Assembly (NCBI RefSeq): GCF_012935325.2
Contig: NZ_JABBYG020000008.1
Span: 186,001-250,000 of the forward strand
Source: Paenibacillus sp. PL91
GTDB taxonomy: Bacteria; Bacillota; Bacilli; Paenibacillales; Paenibacillaceae
DNA: 64,000 nt
Direction of reading: 5' to 3'
The notes below the pieces were generated by a model. It did not search any database. It was not told the DNA's origin and saw only the letters and a program-made list of their open reading frames with translations. Below are positions 53,657 through 62,730 of the stretch, in pieces. The first letter of the stretch is position 1. Every line of letters starts with the position of its first letter. Both the position numbers and the translations under genes were made by a program.

Positions 53657-54526
53657 ATGCCAAGTTGGTTTGAAATTATCCTTCGTACATTAGCAGCGAT
53701 CGTTATTTTATTTGCGCTTACGAAGGTGCTAGGCAAACGTCAAATTTCACAGCTTTCTTTATTTGAGTACATAACAGGCATATCGATCGGTAACATTGCC
53801 GCCTATGTCTCACTTGATCTCGACAATTTATGGTATCTAGGGATGGTTTCCCTATTGGTGTGGGTAAGCGTATCGGTCGCTATGGAATTTTTGACGATGA
53901 AAAGCAAAAAAGCTCGTGATTTTATTGATGGCAAAGGGACGGTTCTCATTAAAGATGGACAGCTGCTCAAAAAGAATTTGCATAAGGAACGATTGACATT
54001 AGATGAAATGCTGGAGCAACTGAGGAAAAAAGACGTTTACCGCGTGGCAGATGTGGAGTTTGCCGTTATGGAGTCAAGCGGGGAAGTCAATGTGATGCTG
54101 AAGAAGGAATATCAACCTATAACGCCTGATGTACTCGGATGGAATGTGGCTAATGAGTGGGAAGCGCAAACCGTACTGATGGATGGGGACATCCAAGATG
54201 AAGTGCTTGAAAGGGTGGGGCATGACCGGCAATGGCTGCTGCACGAGCTGAAAAAGAGGGATATGAAAGAAGCGGATGTGTTTCTTGCTCAACTTGACAG
54301 CAATGACGAGCTGCATATTCAAACCGGCCAAGAGGGAAATCAGCCGCAAAACAATCAAACAAAACCGAAAGAGCGCATCTCGATGCTGATCGAGCAGTTT
54401 GAGGCGGAGCTGCTCCGCCTTGAACGGCTGTCCCGTAATGAAAGTGATCGCCGTATCTATCAGACTGCGATCGATCGCTTTCAAGCGAGCACCAAATCAC
54501 TGCCGGATCATTCGCTGAAGCCTTGA
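53657..54526 (+). CDS. DUF421 (YetF-like) membrane protein
   Basis: 289 residues. Three TM segments (about 6-22, 34-51, 58-77) followed by the DUF421 cytoplasmic module (FIDGKGTVLIKDGQLLKKNLHKERLTLDEMLEQLRKKDVYRVADVEFAVME) and a C-terminal variable tail rich in Gln and Asn, then a helical end. GGAAGGGGGG precedes the ATG. Relatives in Bacillus (YetF, YrbG, YkjA) are linked to spores or stress; biochemical role unknown. Confidence 0.9.
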   Translation: MPSWFEIILRTLAAIVILFALTKVLGKRQISQLSLFEYITGISIGNIAAYVSLDLDNLWYLGMVSLLVWVSVSVAMEFLTMKSKKARDFIDGKGTVLIKDGQLLKKNLHKERLTLDEMLEQLRKKDVYRVADVEFAVMESSGEVNVMLKKEYQPITPDVLGWNVANEWEAQTVLMDGDIQDEVLERVGHDRQWLLHELKKRDMKEADVFLAQLDSNDELHIQTGQEGNQPQNNQTKPKERISMLIEQFEAELLRLERLSRNESDRRIYQTAIDRFQASTKSLPDHSLKP

Positions 54527-54527
54527 G

Positions 54528-54860
54528 CTAGGTCCACATAGCAGCCCAACGTTTCATTTCTTTTAAAATTTGATGCAAATCCTCGCCTTTTGGCGTCAAC
54601 GTATATTCGACCGTTACCGGTACGGTTGGAAATACCTTGCGTTCAAGCACGCCCTTCTCTTCCAGATGTCGGAGCGTGCTTGTCAACGCGCGAGGACTTA
54701 CCGCAGGAATCAGCCTTTGTATTTCCCCGAACCTTTTAGTGCCGCAAAACAACTCTCGCAAAACAAGAAAAGCCCATTTACCGCCAATAACGTCTAATGT
54801 TTTCTCAATATTGCATTCGATATGCAAAGGCTCTTTCGGAATGTAATTATGTGCGCTCAA
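54528..54860 (-). CDS. HxlR-family transcriptional regulator
   Basis: 110 residues, winged helix with the HxlR signature CNIEKTLDVIGGKWAFLVLRELFCGTKRFGEIQR and ISPRALT-type recognition segment (VSPRALTSTLRHLEEKGVL). One Cys near the N-terminus (C16) is where HxlR-type redox or aldehyde sensors carry theirs. It is divergent from the aldo/keto reductase with 152 nt between, so it probably controls that gene. Its stop lies 1 nt after the DUF421 stop codon, convergently. Confidence 0.9.
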   Translation of the reverse strand: MSAHNYIPKEPLHIECNIEKTLDVIGGKWAFLVLRELFCGTKRFGEIQRLIPAVSPRALTSTLRHLEEKGVLERKVFPTVPVTVEYTLTPKGEDLHQILKEMKRWAAMWT

Positions 54861-55012
54861 TTAGACGATCCCCTCTCCATTGCTACTACCATAAGTATAG
54901 TATATATATTGGAGATAATAAAATGAAAAAACATTCACTACTTTAATAATAGAATGAACTGCTATACACTACTACTTGAAAGCAGCGGATACGAAAAGAG
55001 GAGTGTTGGCGA

Positions 55013-55987
55013 ATGAAATATAGAAAACTAGGAAAAAGCGGGCTTAAAATAAGCGAAATCGGACTTGGCAGCTGGTTAACGTACGGTACGGCGACAGAAG
55101 CGGAAACCGCACAGGCATGCATACATAAAGCATATGGGATCGGCATTAATTTTTTTGATACTGCTAACGCTTACAATAACGGTGAAGCTGAGAAGGTAAT
55201 GGGACATGCCTTAAAAGAGTATACGCGCAGCAGCTATGTGCTTGCTACAAAGGTATTTTTCCCGATGGGTTCGGGACCCAATGACCGCGGATTGTCTAGA
55301 AAGCATATCGTCGAGCAGTGCGAGGCGAGCTTAAAGCGTTTGGGTACAGATTATATCGATCTCTATCAATGCCATCGCTTTGATAACGATACGCCGGTAG
55401 AAGAAACGCTGCGGGCGCTCGATGATTTGACAGCGCAGGGGAAGGTGCTCTATACCGGAATAAGCGAGTGGACGGCAGAGCAAATTACAGATGCGGCTGC
55501 GACCAGCAAGCGTCTTGGGCTGCGTCCTCTCGTATCCAACCAACCGATATATAATATGTTCGAGCGATATATTGAACAGGATGTCATTCGCGCAAGCGAG
55601 CAGGAGGGGATGGGGCAGGTCGTCTTCTCTCCGCTAGCTCAAGGCGTTCTAACAGGGAAATATAAGCCCGGCCAACCGATTCCTTCCGACAGCCGCGCAG
55701 CAAACGATAAGACAAATGGCGTTCTTAACAGCTATTTGCGTGAGGATGTTTTGCAAGTGGCTGAGAAGCTTGAACGGCTTGCAGCAAGCATCGACGTTTC
55801 CTTGTCCCAATTCGCACTTGCTTGGGTGCTGCGCCAGCCTAATGTTAGCTCGGCTATTATTGGGTCCAGCCGTCCGGCACAAATCGAAGAGAATGTGAAG
55901 GCCATCGACATCGTCTTGTCTGACGAGCTGCTTGCTCAAACAGAAGCCATTCTCGCGGAGGTTAGCAGCTTTTCTCCAGCACGTTAA
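55013..55987 (+). CDS. Aldo/keto reductase (Kv-beta-like)
   Basis: 324 residues. Catalytic tetrad D49, Y54, K80 and H121, TIM-barrel family motifs (GINFFDTANAYNNGEAE, LKRLGTDYIDLYQCHRFD) and the C-terminal NADPH-binding GSSRPAQIEENV. It reduces aldehydes or ketones with NADPH. AAAAGAGGAGTG lies upstream of the ATG at 55013. Regulation by the divergent HxlR protein suggests a response to reactive aldehydes or quinones. Confidence 0.92.
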   Translation: MKYRKLGKSGLKISEIGLGSWLTYGTATEAETAQACIHKAYGIGINFFDTANAYNNGEAEKVMGHALKEYTRSSYVLATKVFFPMGSGPNDRGLSRKHIVEQCEASLKRLGTDYIDLYQCHRFDNDTPVEETLRALDDLTAQGKVLYTGISEWTAEQITDAAATSKRLGLRPLVSNQPIYNMFERYIEQDVIRASEQEGMGQVVFSPLAQGVLTGKYKPGQPIPSDSRAANDKTNGVLNSYLREDVLQVAEKLERLAASIDVSLSQFALAWVLRQPNVSSAIIGSSRPAQIEENVKAIDIVLSDELLAQTEAILAEVSSFSPAR

Positions 55988-56015
55988 TAAAGGAATAGGT
56001 TGTAATAACAAAAAA

Positions 56016-56045
56016 AAGGCTCTCCGACAAGAGAGCCTTTTTTTT
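56016..56045. terminator. Bidirectional terminator
   Basis: AGGCTCTC and GAGAGCCT around a 6-nt loop, with an A run before and a T run after; serves the reductase and the convergent lipoprotein gene. Confidence 0.9.
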
Positions 56046-56070
56046 GCTATATATAATAGAAGCGATTTTT

Positions 56071-56799
56071 TTATTGATCCATTTGCGCCTCGGAAGGGCT
56101 ATAGGTTCCTGGCTGGGTGATAGGCGCCGGCATATCCTTGCCTCCGGCAAAATGATATTTGACTACCTTATTAAACTGATCAATCCAAGGCATGAGCGAG
56201 CGTCCGCCCCAAGCCTCTTTGGCGAATTCATTGAAATAATTGACGAACTCCATGTTGGCCGAAATATGAACCTCTTGTACCGTAGGCGCGAGTTCGCGAA
56301 CTTTTAGGGCGACGGTTTGCTTAAGCTCATCAGACAAGTCATTAATATCATTGACGGAAAAATAGGAATTGTAAGGTGAAACGAGCATGCGGCTGTTGCC
56401 GTAAGGGCTTCCGGTATCATGATTGTATACCCCTTCATTTGTACCGGTATTGTCTTGCTCCGTTTTACCGCCGTGATTGCGGGTGCCGACTGCAGTCCAA
56501 TCCAGCATTAAGCCTACGTACGCATTTTTGTCCGTCAGCATGACGATTGCAGAGGCAATGCCATTTAGATCAGAAACCTTTCTTGAAACAACCGAGCTGT
56601 ATTCAAAAAAAGCATTGTCATGCTGATGCGGATTATTCGACATCGGACCATACGATTTCCCGCCCAGCATCTTCGGATCGTTGGCCTGACGGCTGCCGTA
56701 ATCGGTGTCGCTTTTCTGGGCTAGCTCTTCGTAATTGCAGCCGGCTGCGGTCGTTAATACGATAGCGGAAAGCATCAGTGCGGCCATTCGTTTTAGCAT
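56071..56799 (-). CDS. YhcN/YlaJ-like sporulation lipoprotein
   Basis: 242 residues from the ATG at 56799, chosen since GGGGGTCC lies nine nt upstream; the earlier in-frame ATG at 56820 has no site. Signal peptide with lipobox TTAAGC. The body has the YhcN/YlaJ pattern (SSVVSRKVSDLNGIASAIVMLTDKNAYVGLML, LKQTVALKVRELAPTVQEVHISANMEFVNYFNEF). Such lipoproteins are found in the forespore membrane. A 60-residue His/Asn/Gly insert is seen between the two halves. Confidence 0.85.
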   Translation of the reverse strand: MLKRMAALMLSAIVLTTAAGCNYEELAQKSDTDYGSRQANDPKMLGGKSYGPMSNNPHQHDNAFFEYSSVVSRKVSDLNGIASAIVMLTDKNAYVGLMLDWTAVGTRNHGGKTEQDNTGTNEGVYNHDTGSPYGNSRMLVSPYNSYFSVNDINDLSDELKQTVALKVRELAPTVQEVHISANMEFVNYFNEFAKEAWGGRSLMPWIDQFNKVVKYHFAGGKDMPAPITQPGTYSPSEAQMDQ

Positions 56800-57024
56800 T
56801 AAGAACGGACCCCCATTCATACGATAATGGCTTTAGTTTTTGCCTTGGAGGCGTAAATATACGTTTCAAGGAGCATACATAATTGACCATGGGTTTGGTG
56901 CACAATGTAGGGTAGAGAGTACGCCATACAGACAGGCTGCAAATTGGAATACAATAGCTTAAAAACGTTGCAACAATGCGTTTTTGACAGCTTTGAGAAC
57001 AATTTGTGAACTCTCTGTGGAACA

Positions 57025-57053
57025 TTGACAAATAGGGGCTTCAACTTTATATT
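57025..57053 (+). promoter_or_regulatory. Sigma-A promoter of the cta operon
   Basis: TTGACA (57025-57030), 17-nt spacer, TATATT (57048-57053). It lies 114 nt before ctaC. Confidence 0.8.
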
Positions 57054-57166
57054 TAATAAAGTGATTTAAGTTGCAGGAGTTGTAATAACATCTGTGAAAC
57101 ACGCAGCCAGCCGCATGCCACGTGAAAATCAGGCAGCTGCGAAAACGTCAAAAGTGGGGTTGATTA

Positions 57167-58216
57167 ATGATGAAACGGTGGCGATTTGTAAAACGGCTTG
57201 CGCCGCTTATGGCCATGATGGTACTGGTGCTAGCGGCTTGTGGGCGGAGCGATTTGTCGACGCTGAATCCTCAGGGACCTGTAGCGGAAGAGCAATTCGG
57301 ACTGATGAAACTGGCAATCGGAATCATGTTAATCGTGATTGTTGTCGTCTTTGCGATTTCTTTGTATGTAATTATTCGGTTTCGCAGACGCAAGGGAGAC
57401 AAAACGATTCCAAAGCAAGTTGAGGGGAATCATAAGCTGGAGATCATTTGGACAGTTATTCCGATCATCATGCTTATCATTTTAGGCGTTCCGACTGTAC
57501 AATCCGTATTTAACTTAGCTAAAGACTACAGCAAAGATCCGGAAGCGGTTCAAGTAATCGTTACTTCACACCAATACTGGTGGGAGTTTGAATACCCGGA
57601 TTACGGAATCAAAACAGCGCAGGAACTTATCATTCCAAAAGGCAAGACGATCTCCGTTAAAGCGAAATCCGCTGACGTGCTTCACTCGTTCTGGATTCCA
57701 TCGCTTGCGGGTAAAATCGATACAAACCCTGGCGCTAATGAAAACGCCATGTACTTCTCAGCTCCAAAAGAAGGCGTTTACCTAGGTAAATGCGCCGAGC
57801 TTTGCGGACCTTCGCACGGCCTGATGGACTTTAAGGTCAAATCAGTGGACGAGGCTTCATTTGATCGTTGGGTAGCTGGTCTTAAAGAGCCTGTAGCACT
57901 CCCAAGCGATCCAGCAATTGCGAAAGCATTCGAAAGCAAATGTCTATCTTGCCACGCTGTGGGCGACCTTGGCGGACCGGCATATCCTAACTTGACAGGT
58001 ATCGGAAGCCGTGAGACTGTCGGAGGTATACTCGTTAACACCGATGATCCGCAATATTCCAATGAAGGTTCAGTCTACGATAACTTACACAAATGGATTA
58101 AAAATCCGGATGAAGTTAAACCGGGCAACCAAATGGGCAAGATCGATTTGACTGAGCAAGAACTTGAAGGTATTGCAAAATATTTATCTGAACTGAAGCT
58201 TAACTACCAACAATAA
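57167..58216 (+). CDS. ctaC: Cytochrome caa3 oxidase subunit II with fused cytochrome c domain
   Basis: 349 residues. Signal peptide with lipobox Cys 25 (VLAACG), two TM helices, the CuA domain with ligands H173, C209, C213, H217 and M220, and a C-terminal cytochrome c domain with haem-binding C259-x-x-C262-H263 and distal M323. It accepts electrons from cytochrome c and passes them to subunit I. Acts at the outer face of the membrane. The fused haem c makes this a caa3-type enzyme, as in Bacillus. ATG-ATG start; upstream site is weak. Confidence 0.95.
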   Translation: MMKRWRFVKRLAPLMAMMVLVLAACGRSDLSTLNPQGPVAEEQFGLMKLAIGIMLIVIVVVFAISLYVIIRFRRRKGDKTIPKQVEGNHKLEIIWTVIPIIMLIILGVPTVQSVFNLAKDYSKDPEAVQVIVTSHQYWWEFEYPDYGIKTAQELIIPKGKTISVKAKSADVLHSFWIPSLAGKIDTNPGANENAMYFSAPKEGVYLGKCAELCGPSHGLMDFKVKSVDEASFDRWVAGLKEPVALPSDPAIAKAFESKCLSCHAVGDLGGPAYPNLTGIGSRETVGGILVNTDDPQYSNEGSVYDNLHKWIKNPDEVKPGNQMGKIDLTEQELEGIAKYLSELKLNYQQ

Positions 58217-58245
58217 TTTATCGGTGATTGAAGGAGGTACCTACT

Positions 58246-60138
58246 TTGGCTCATGCGCATTCGCATCAGGTCAAACGTTACAGCGGTCTGATGGACTGGC
58301 TGACAACGGTTGACCATAAAAAAATTGGCATATTGTATATGATCGCTGGCGGATTTTTCTTCCTTGTCGGCGGTTTGGAAGCGATTTTGATTCGGGTTCA
58401 ATTGTGGAAGCCGCTTAATGACTTTGTTAGCGCGGATACATACAACGAGCTACTAACCATGCACGGTACGACCATGATCTTCCTAGCGGCCATGCCGCTG
58501 TTGTTCGCTCTTATGAATGCGGTCGTTCCGCTTCAAATCGGCGCGCGCGACGTAGCCTTTCCTTTCGTTAACTCACTAGGCTTCTGGACATTCTTGTTCG
58601 GCGGCGTGCTGCTTAACGTCAGCTGGTTTACAGGTGGAGCACCGGATGCAGGTTGGACATCGTATGCACCGCTCGCTGGTACAACCTATAGCGGCGACCA
58701 TGGCGTAGATTATTACGTCCTCGGCTTGCAAATAGCCGGTATCGGTACACTAATCGGGGGGATTAACTTCCTCGTAACGATTATCAACATGCGTGCGCCA
58801 GGCATGACATTCATGCGTATGCCGATGTTCACATGGACAGCGTTCATTACTTCAGCGCTTATCTTGTTCGCATTCCCTGCTCTTGCAGTTGGTCTTGCGG
58901 CGCTTATGTTCGACAGATTGTTTGACGCAAACTTCTTTGATCCTACAGGCGGCGGTAACGCGGTACTATGGGAGCATATTTTCTGGATATTCGGGCATCC
59001 TGAGGTTTATATCCTCATCCTGCCGGCCTTCGGCGTTATTTCCGAGGTAATAAGTACATTCTCACGCAAGCGTTTGTTCGGTTACAGCTCGATGGTATTC
59101 GCTACAATCCTGATCGGCTTCTTGGGCTTCATGGTTTGGGCGCATCACATGTTCACGGTTGGTCTTGGACCGGTCGCGAATGCACTGTTCTCGATTGCGA
59201 CGATGCTTATCGCAGTTCCGACAGGTATCAAAATTTTCAACTGGCTATTTACGATGTGGGGCGGCTCCATTAAATTCACGACAGCGAATTTGTTTGCTGT
59301 AGGATTTATCCCGACGTTCGTAATGGGCGGCGTTACCGGCGTTATGCTGGCAGCAGCACCAGCTGACTTTCAGTATCACGATTCTTACTTTGTCGTAGCG
59401 CATTTCCACTACGTTATCGTAGGCGGATTGATTCTCGGCATTTTCTCTGGCCTTCACTACTGGTGGCCAAAAATGTTCGGCCGGGTACTAAACGAAACAC
59501 TTGGTAAGCTGACGTTCTGGACTTTCTTTATCGGCTTCCACTTAACATTCTTCATTCAGCATTTCCTTGGCTTGCTTGGTATGCCGCGTCGTATTTGGAC
59601 ATATCTTGACGGTCTTGGCTTTAATGAAATGAACATGATTAGTACGGTTGGCGCATTCTTGATGGGCTTCGGTACGATCTTCTTCTTACTGAACGTCGTT
59701 ATTACAGCATTCAAACCACAAAATGCACCGGCAGATCCTTGGGAAGACGGTCGTACGCTGGAGTGGACGATTCCATCCCCACCGCCAGAGTACAACTTCG
59801 CTCAAACGCCGCTTGTTCGCGGTTATGATGCTTACTGGAAAGAAAAAACGGATGGCCATAAAGGCATGACGCCTGCAGAGCCGATTGGTCCGATTCATAT
59901 GCCATCTCCTTCAATCCTGCCGTTCTTTATGGGACTTGGCTTGTTCATCGCAGGTCTAGGATTCATGTACGCTCATGATTGGGGCAACCTGTTCGGCTCA
60001 TTTAAAACAGGCTACGCAGTTGGTATCGTTGGCTTGGCGATCTTGTTCGGCTGCATGTTCCTGCGTTCTGCAATCGATGATCACGGCTTCCACATTGAAG
60101 AAGACGAAATCCTTAGAGATTTGGGGGGGAAAGCATGA
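58246..60138 (+). CDS. ctaD: Cytochrome caa3 oxidase subunit I
   Basis: 630 residues from the TTG at 58246, because AAGGAGGT lies 7 nt upstream; an earlier in-frame TTG at 58228 overlaps that site. Multi-pass haem-copper oxidase with low-spin haem ligands H73 and H388, CuB ligands H251, H300 and H301, the cross-linked Y255 (HPEVYILILP) and high-spin haem ligand H386. Reduces oxygen to water and pumps protons. Its stop overlaps ctaE by 4 nt. Confidence 0.95.
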   Translation: MAHAHSHQVKRYSGLMDWLTTVDHKKIGILYMIAGGFFFLVGGLEAILIRVQLWKPLNDFVSADTYNELLTMHGTTMIFLAAMPLLFALMNAVVPLQIGARDVAFPFVNSLGFWTFLFGGVLLNVSWFTGGAPDAGWTSYAPLAGTTYSGDHGVDYYVLGLQIAGIGTLIGGINFLVTIINMRAPGMTFMRMPMFTWTAFITSALILFAFPALAVGLAALMFDRLFDANFFDPTGGGNAVLWEHIFWIFGHPEVYILILPAFGVISEVISTFSRKRLFGYSSMVFATILIGFLGFMVWAHHMFTVGLGPVANALFSIATMLIAVPTGIKIFNWLFTMWGGSIKFTTANLFAVGFIPTFVMGGVTGVMLAAAPADFQYHDSYFVVAHFHYVIVGGLILGIFSGLHYWWPKMFGRVLNETLGKLTFWTFFIGFHLTFFIQHFLGLLGMPRRIWTYLDGLGFNEMNMISTVGAFLMGFGTIFFLLNVVITAFKPQNAPADPWEDGRTLEWTIPSPPPEYNFAQTPLVRGYDAYWKEKTDGHKGMTPAEPIGPIHMPSPSILPFFMGLGLFIAGLGFMYAHDWGNLFGSFKTGYAVGIVGLAILFGCMFLRSAIDDHGFHIEEDEILRDLGGKA

Positions 60139-60752
60139 GTGCGCATTCGCATGTAGAGGGGCAATTGCCTCATGAGCCCGAAAAGGCGACCCTCGAGGGA
60201 CGCAATAAAGTATTAGGCTTTTGGCTTTTCCTTGGCGGTGAGACGGTATTGTTCGGAACGTTGTTCTCAGCGTTCCTTGCACTTCGCCATCAAGTTCTTG
60301 ACGGTCCGCCAGCGCATGAGCTGTTCCAGCTTCCGCTCGTTGCGCTTGCGACCGCATTATTGCTAACATCAAGCTTGACCAGCGTATTCGCTGTTCACGC
60401 GCTGCACACGAACAGGGTAAAGGCGCTCATTAATTGGCTGATCATTACCGTTGTTCTTGGCGCAGGCTTCCTAGGACTAGAGATTTATGAGTTCTACCAC
60501 TACGTACATGAAGGCCACGGCTTTACGACGAGCGCATTCAGCTCCTCGTTCTATACGCTTGTTGGCTTCCACGGAGCGCACGTTGCTTTCGGTATTACGT
60601 GGATCACATTGATTATTATTCAACTCGCAAGAAAAGGTTTGACTGTTGTTACCGCACCAAAGGTATATGTAGCCGGTATGTACTGGCACTTTATCGACGT
60701 TGTATGGGTATTCATTTTCACCGTCGTTTACTTGATGGGAAAGGTGGTTTAA
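60135..60752 (+). CDS. ctaE: Cytochrome caa3 oxidase subunit III
   Basis: 205 residues, five TM helices, conserved acidic E of FLGLEIYEFYHYV and WHFIDVVWVFIFTVVYL at the end. ATGA overlap with ctaD and GGGGGG upstream. Stabilises the catalytic core. Confidence 0.95.
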   Translation: MSAHSHVEGQLPHEPEKATLEGRNKVLGFWLFLGGETVLFGTLFSAFLALRHQVLDGPPAHELFQLPLVALATALLLTSSLTSVFAVHALHTNRVKALINWLIITVVLGAGFLGLEIYEFYHYVHEGHGFTTSAFSSSFYTLVGFHGAHVAFGITWITLIIIQLARKGLTVVTAPKVYVAGMYWHFIDVVWVFIFTVVYLMGKVV

Positions 60753-60755
60753 TCC

Positions 60756-61073
60756 ATGGCCAGCAATCATACAGCCACAGAGGAAAGCCCCAAGCGTCAT
60801 AAGGTCGAAGGACCGAAGAAGCATATCATCGCCTTTATTTTCTCCATCCTGCTTACGTTCATCGCATTCGCGACTGTAATCAGCGGAGAAATCAACAAAG
60901 ATTTCATTTACATTATTTTAGTCGGCTTAGCCGTTTTGCAAGTGTTCGTTCAAATGGCATTCTGGATGCACATGAAGGACCGTGGTCATACTTTCGCCAT
61001 TATCGGAATTTTGACTGGAGTATTCATCGTATTCACATGTGTCATTATGGCCGAGTATTGGGCTTGGTGGTAA
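60756..61073 (+). CDS. ctaF: Cytochrome caa3 oxidase subunit IV
   Basis: 105 residues, three TM helices with a charged N-terminus (KRHKVEGPKKHIIAFIFSILLTF) and the COX4 pattern FVQMAFWMHMKDRGH. It begins 4 nt after ctaE and belongs to the same complex. Confidence 0.92.
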   Translation: MASNHTATEESPKRHKVEGPKKHIIAFIFSILLTFIAFATVISGEINKDFIYIILVGLAVLQVFVQMAFWMHMKDRGHTFAIIGILTGVFIVFTCVIMAEYWAWW

Positions 61074-61091
61074 AGATCGATTGATTGGAGG

Positions 61092-61127
61092 AGAGGAGGG
61101 TCCCGAGGCTTGGGTCCCTCCTCTTTT
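61092..61127 (+). terminator. Hairpin between ctaF and ctaG
   Basis: AGAGGAGGG pairs with CCCTCCTCT, with three further inner pairs after a T-T mismatch, followed by TTTTG. Likely reduces read-through into ctaG. Confidence 0.65.
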
Positions 61128-61165
61128 GTAAAAATAGGCTAGTGTTATTGAAAGGAGCTTCCACG

Positions 61166-62062
61166 ATGCTTGGCTTACAGTATTTTCGCTTCGAGGAATT
61201 GTGGACCCCCATGTTTCTGTTCGGAATGGCGGCAATCGTCATTCTATATTTCTACCTGATCGGTCCATGGCGAGAGAAGAATGATCCGCAAGCACCGGCT
61301 GCAACTAGACTGCAAAAGGTGATGTTTGTCTCCGCTGCTATTATGTTTTATTTGGTGCACGGAGGGCCTTTTAATCTACTAGGCCACCTTATGTTTACAT
61401 TTCATATGATCAATATGTCTGTGTCTTATTTGATTGTACCGCCACTCGTTTTGCTAGGCGTACCTAGCTTTTTATGGAAAAAGCTATTCTTGATGCCGTT
61501 TTGGAAAAAGCTTAGCTTTATGATGCATCCAATTGTTTGTCTTGTGCTATTTAATGTTTTGTTTTCGGTATACCATGTTCCCATTGTCCATGACTATGTG
61601 ATGACGCACTTTGCCGTGCATCGTCTTTATTATTTTATTTTGCTCGTTACATCGTTTATGATGTGGTGGCAAATTGCTGTTCCTGTGCCAGAGTGGGCCA
61701 GACTCACCGATTTGAAGAGAATGGCTTATGTTTTTGCGAACGGAATGCTTCTAACGCCAGCCTGTGCTTTAATTATTTTTGCGAAAACGTCCATGTATGC
61801 CATCTACAGCGATCCAAACGTTTGGGTAACTGCAATGGGGTACTGTGTAACGGGCGATCCTAGTCGATTGCTGGAGAGCTTCAGCGGTCCGCAATTTTTT
61901 AATATTATGGATGTCGTTGAGGATCAGCAGCTTGGCGGAATCGTGATGAAGTTTGTCCAGGAGATTATGTACGGCATTATTTTGGCCTATATTTTCAAGC
62001 AATGGTTCAAACGAGAGCATACGGAAGATGATTTGCCAAATACGAATACCGGTACGGCATAG
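61166..62062 (+). CDS. ctaG: Cytochrome oxidase assembly protein CtaG (caa3 type)
   Basis: 298 residues from the ATG at 61166 (AAAGGAGC upstream; an in-frame start at 61085 lies within the hairpin region). Seven hydrophobic segments with conserved His at membrane edges (MFTFHMINMSVSYLIVPPLV, VYHVPIVHDYVMTHFAVHRLYY). This Bacillus-type CtaG is needed for caa3 oxidase formation, probably copper delivery. It is separated from ctaF by a hairpin. Confidence 0.92.
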   Translation: MLGLQYFRFEELWTPMFLFGMAAIVILYFYLIGPWREKNDPQAPAATRLQKVMFVSAAIMFYLVHGGPFNLLGHLMFTFHMINMSVSYLIVPPLVLLGVPSFLWKKLFLMPFWKKLSFMMHPIVCLVLFNVLFSVYHVPIVHDYVMTHFAVHRLYYFILLVTSFMMWWQIAVPVPEWARLTDLKRMAYVFANGMLLTPACALIIFAKTSMYAIYSDPNVWVTAMGYCVTGDPSRLLESFSGPQFFNIMDVVEDQQLGGIVMKFVQEIMYGIILAYIFKQWFKREHTEDDLPNTNTGTA

Positions 62063-62097
62063 CAACATTCATTATATGAACAATAGGTGGGGTAACG

Positions 62098-62559
62098 TTG
62101 AACAGTTATAATATTATGCCGACAATTAGCACCTTCTTCATTGTGCTTAGCGCAGTGCTGGTAGCCATAGGCTGGAGACTGGCCATTAAACGCAGGCTGG
62201 AGGAGCATCAGAAGGTGATGTTCTTTGCAGCTGTTGCAGCGACAATCTTTTTTATCGTATACGTATCAAGAACGATATTTGTAGGCAATACCTCATGGGG
62301 CGGCCCGGATGGCTTGAAGCCCTATTATCTCGTTTTCTTATTGTTTCATATCGTGCTTGCGACGGTTGCAGCCGTATTTGGCATTACGACGCTTACACTT
62401 GGCTACAAGAAGAAATTCGCTAAGCATCGCAAGTGGGGAAAGGTTACTTCGCTTATTTGGTTCGTAACCGCCATTACCGGCACCATGGTTTATGTTTTGC
62501 TTTACCTCATGTATCCGGGCGGTCATACCGAGCCTATGATAGATGCGATTTTCGGATAG
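62098..62559 (+). CDS. ctaM: DUF420 haem A maturation-type protein (CtaM/YozB)
   Basis: 153 residues, four TM helices with conserved His (RRLEEHQKVMFFAA, LLFHIVLATVAAVFG, KKFAKHRKWGKVT). TTG start at 62098 after AGGTGGGG. CtaM of Staphylococcus aureus and YozB of Bacillus belong to this DUF420 family and are needed for haem A oxidase assembly. It is the last gene of the cta locus. Confidence 0.85.
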   Translation: MNSYNIMPTISTFFIVLSAVLVAIGWRLAIKRRLEEHQKVMFFAAVAATIFFIVYVSRTIFVGNTSWGGPDGLKPYYLVFLLFHIVLATVAAVFGITTLTLGYKKKFAKHRKWGKVTSLIWFVTAITGTMVYVLLYLMYPGGHTEPMIDAIFG

Positions 62560-62582
62560 GATTATGATTTATAGCCAGTTGG

Positions 62583-62632
62583 AAAGCCATACTTTCGGGA
62601 GAGAAAACTCTTTCGGAAGCATGGCTTTTTTT
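62583..62632 (+). terminator. Terminator of the cta locus
   Basis: A 21-bp stem with a few G-U pairs (62583-62603 with 62608-62628), AAAA loop and T7 tract. Confidence 0.9.
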
Positions 62633-62647
62633 ATTTATTGGGAAGCG

Positions 62648-62676
62648 TTGACAAAGGTGTGCACAGTGAATATACT
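62648..62676 (+). promoter_or_regulatory. Sigma-A promoter of the YtrA-type operon
   Basis: TTGACA (62648-62653), exact 17-nt spacer, TATACT (62671-62676), 55 nt before the first gene. Confidence 0.85.
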
Positions 62677-62699
62677 GTGTATAAAGATATATACAGTAT
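62672..62699. promoter_or_regulatory. Operator of the GntR/YtrA-type repressor
   Basis: ATACTGTGTAT and ATATACAGTAT form an 11-bp inverted repeat with one mismatch and 6-nt centre, overlapping the -10 element. A further ACAGT at 62663 sits in the promoter spacer. Confidence 0.75.
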
Positions 62700-62730
62700 A
62701 ACAACTGGTTGAGCGAAGGGAGTAATTGCA

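Noticed and set aside
53511..53693. 60-residue open frame before the DUF421 gene
   Set aside because: A fair GAGG site precedes it, but it overlaps the well-supported DUF421 start by 37 nt and has no recognisable family features.
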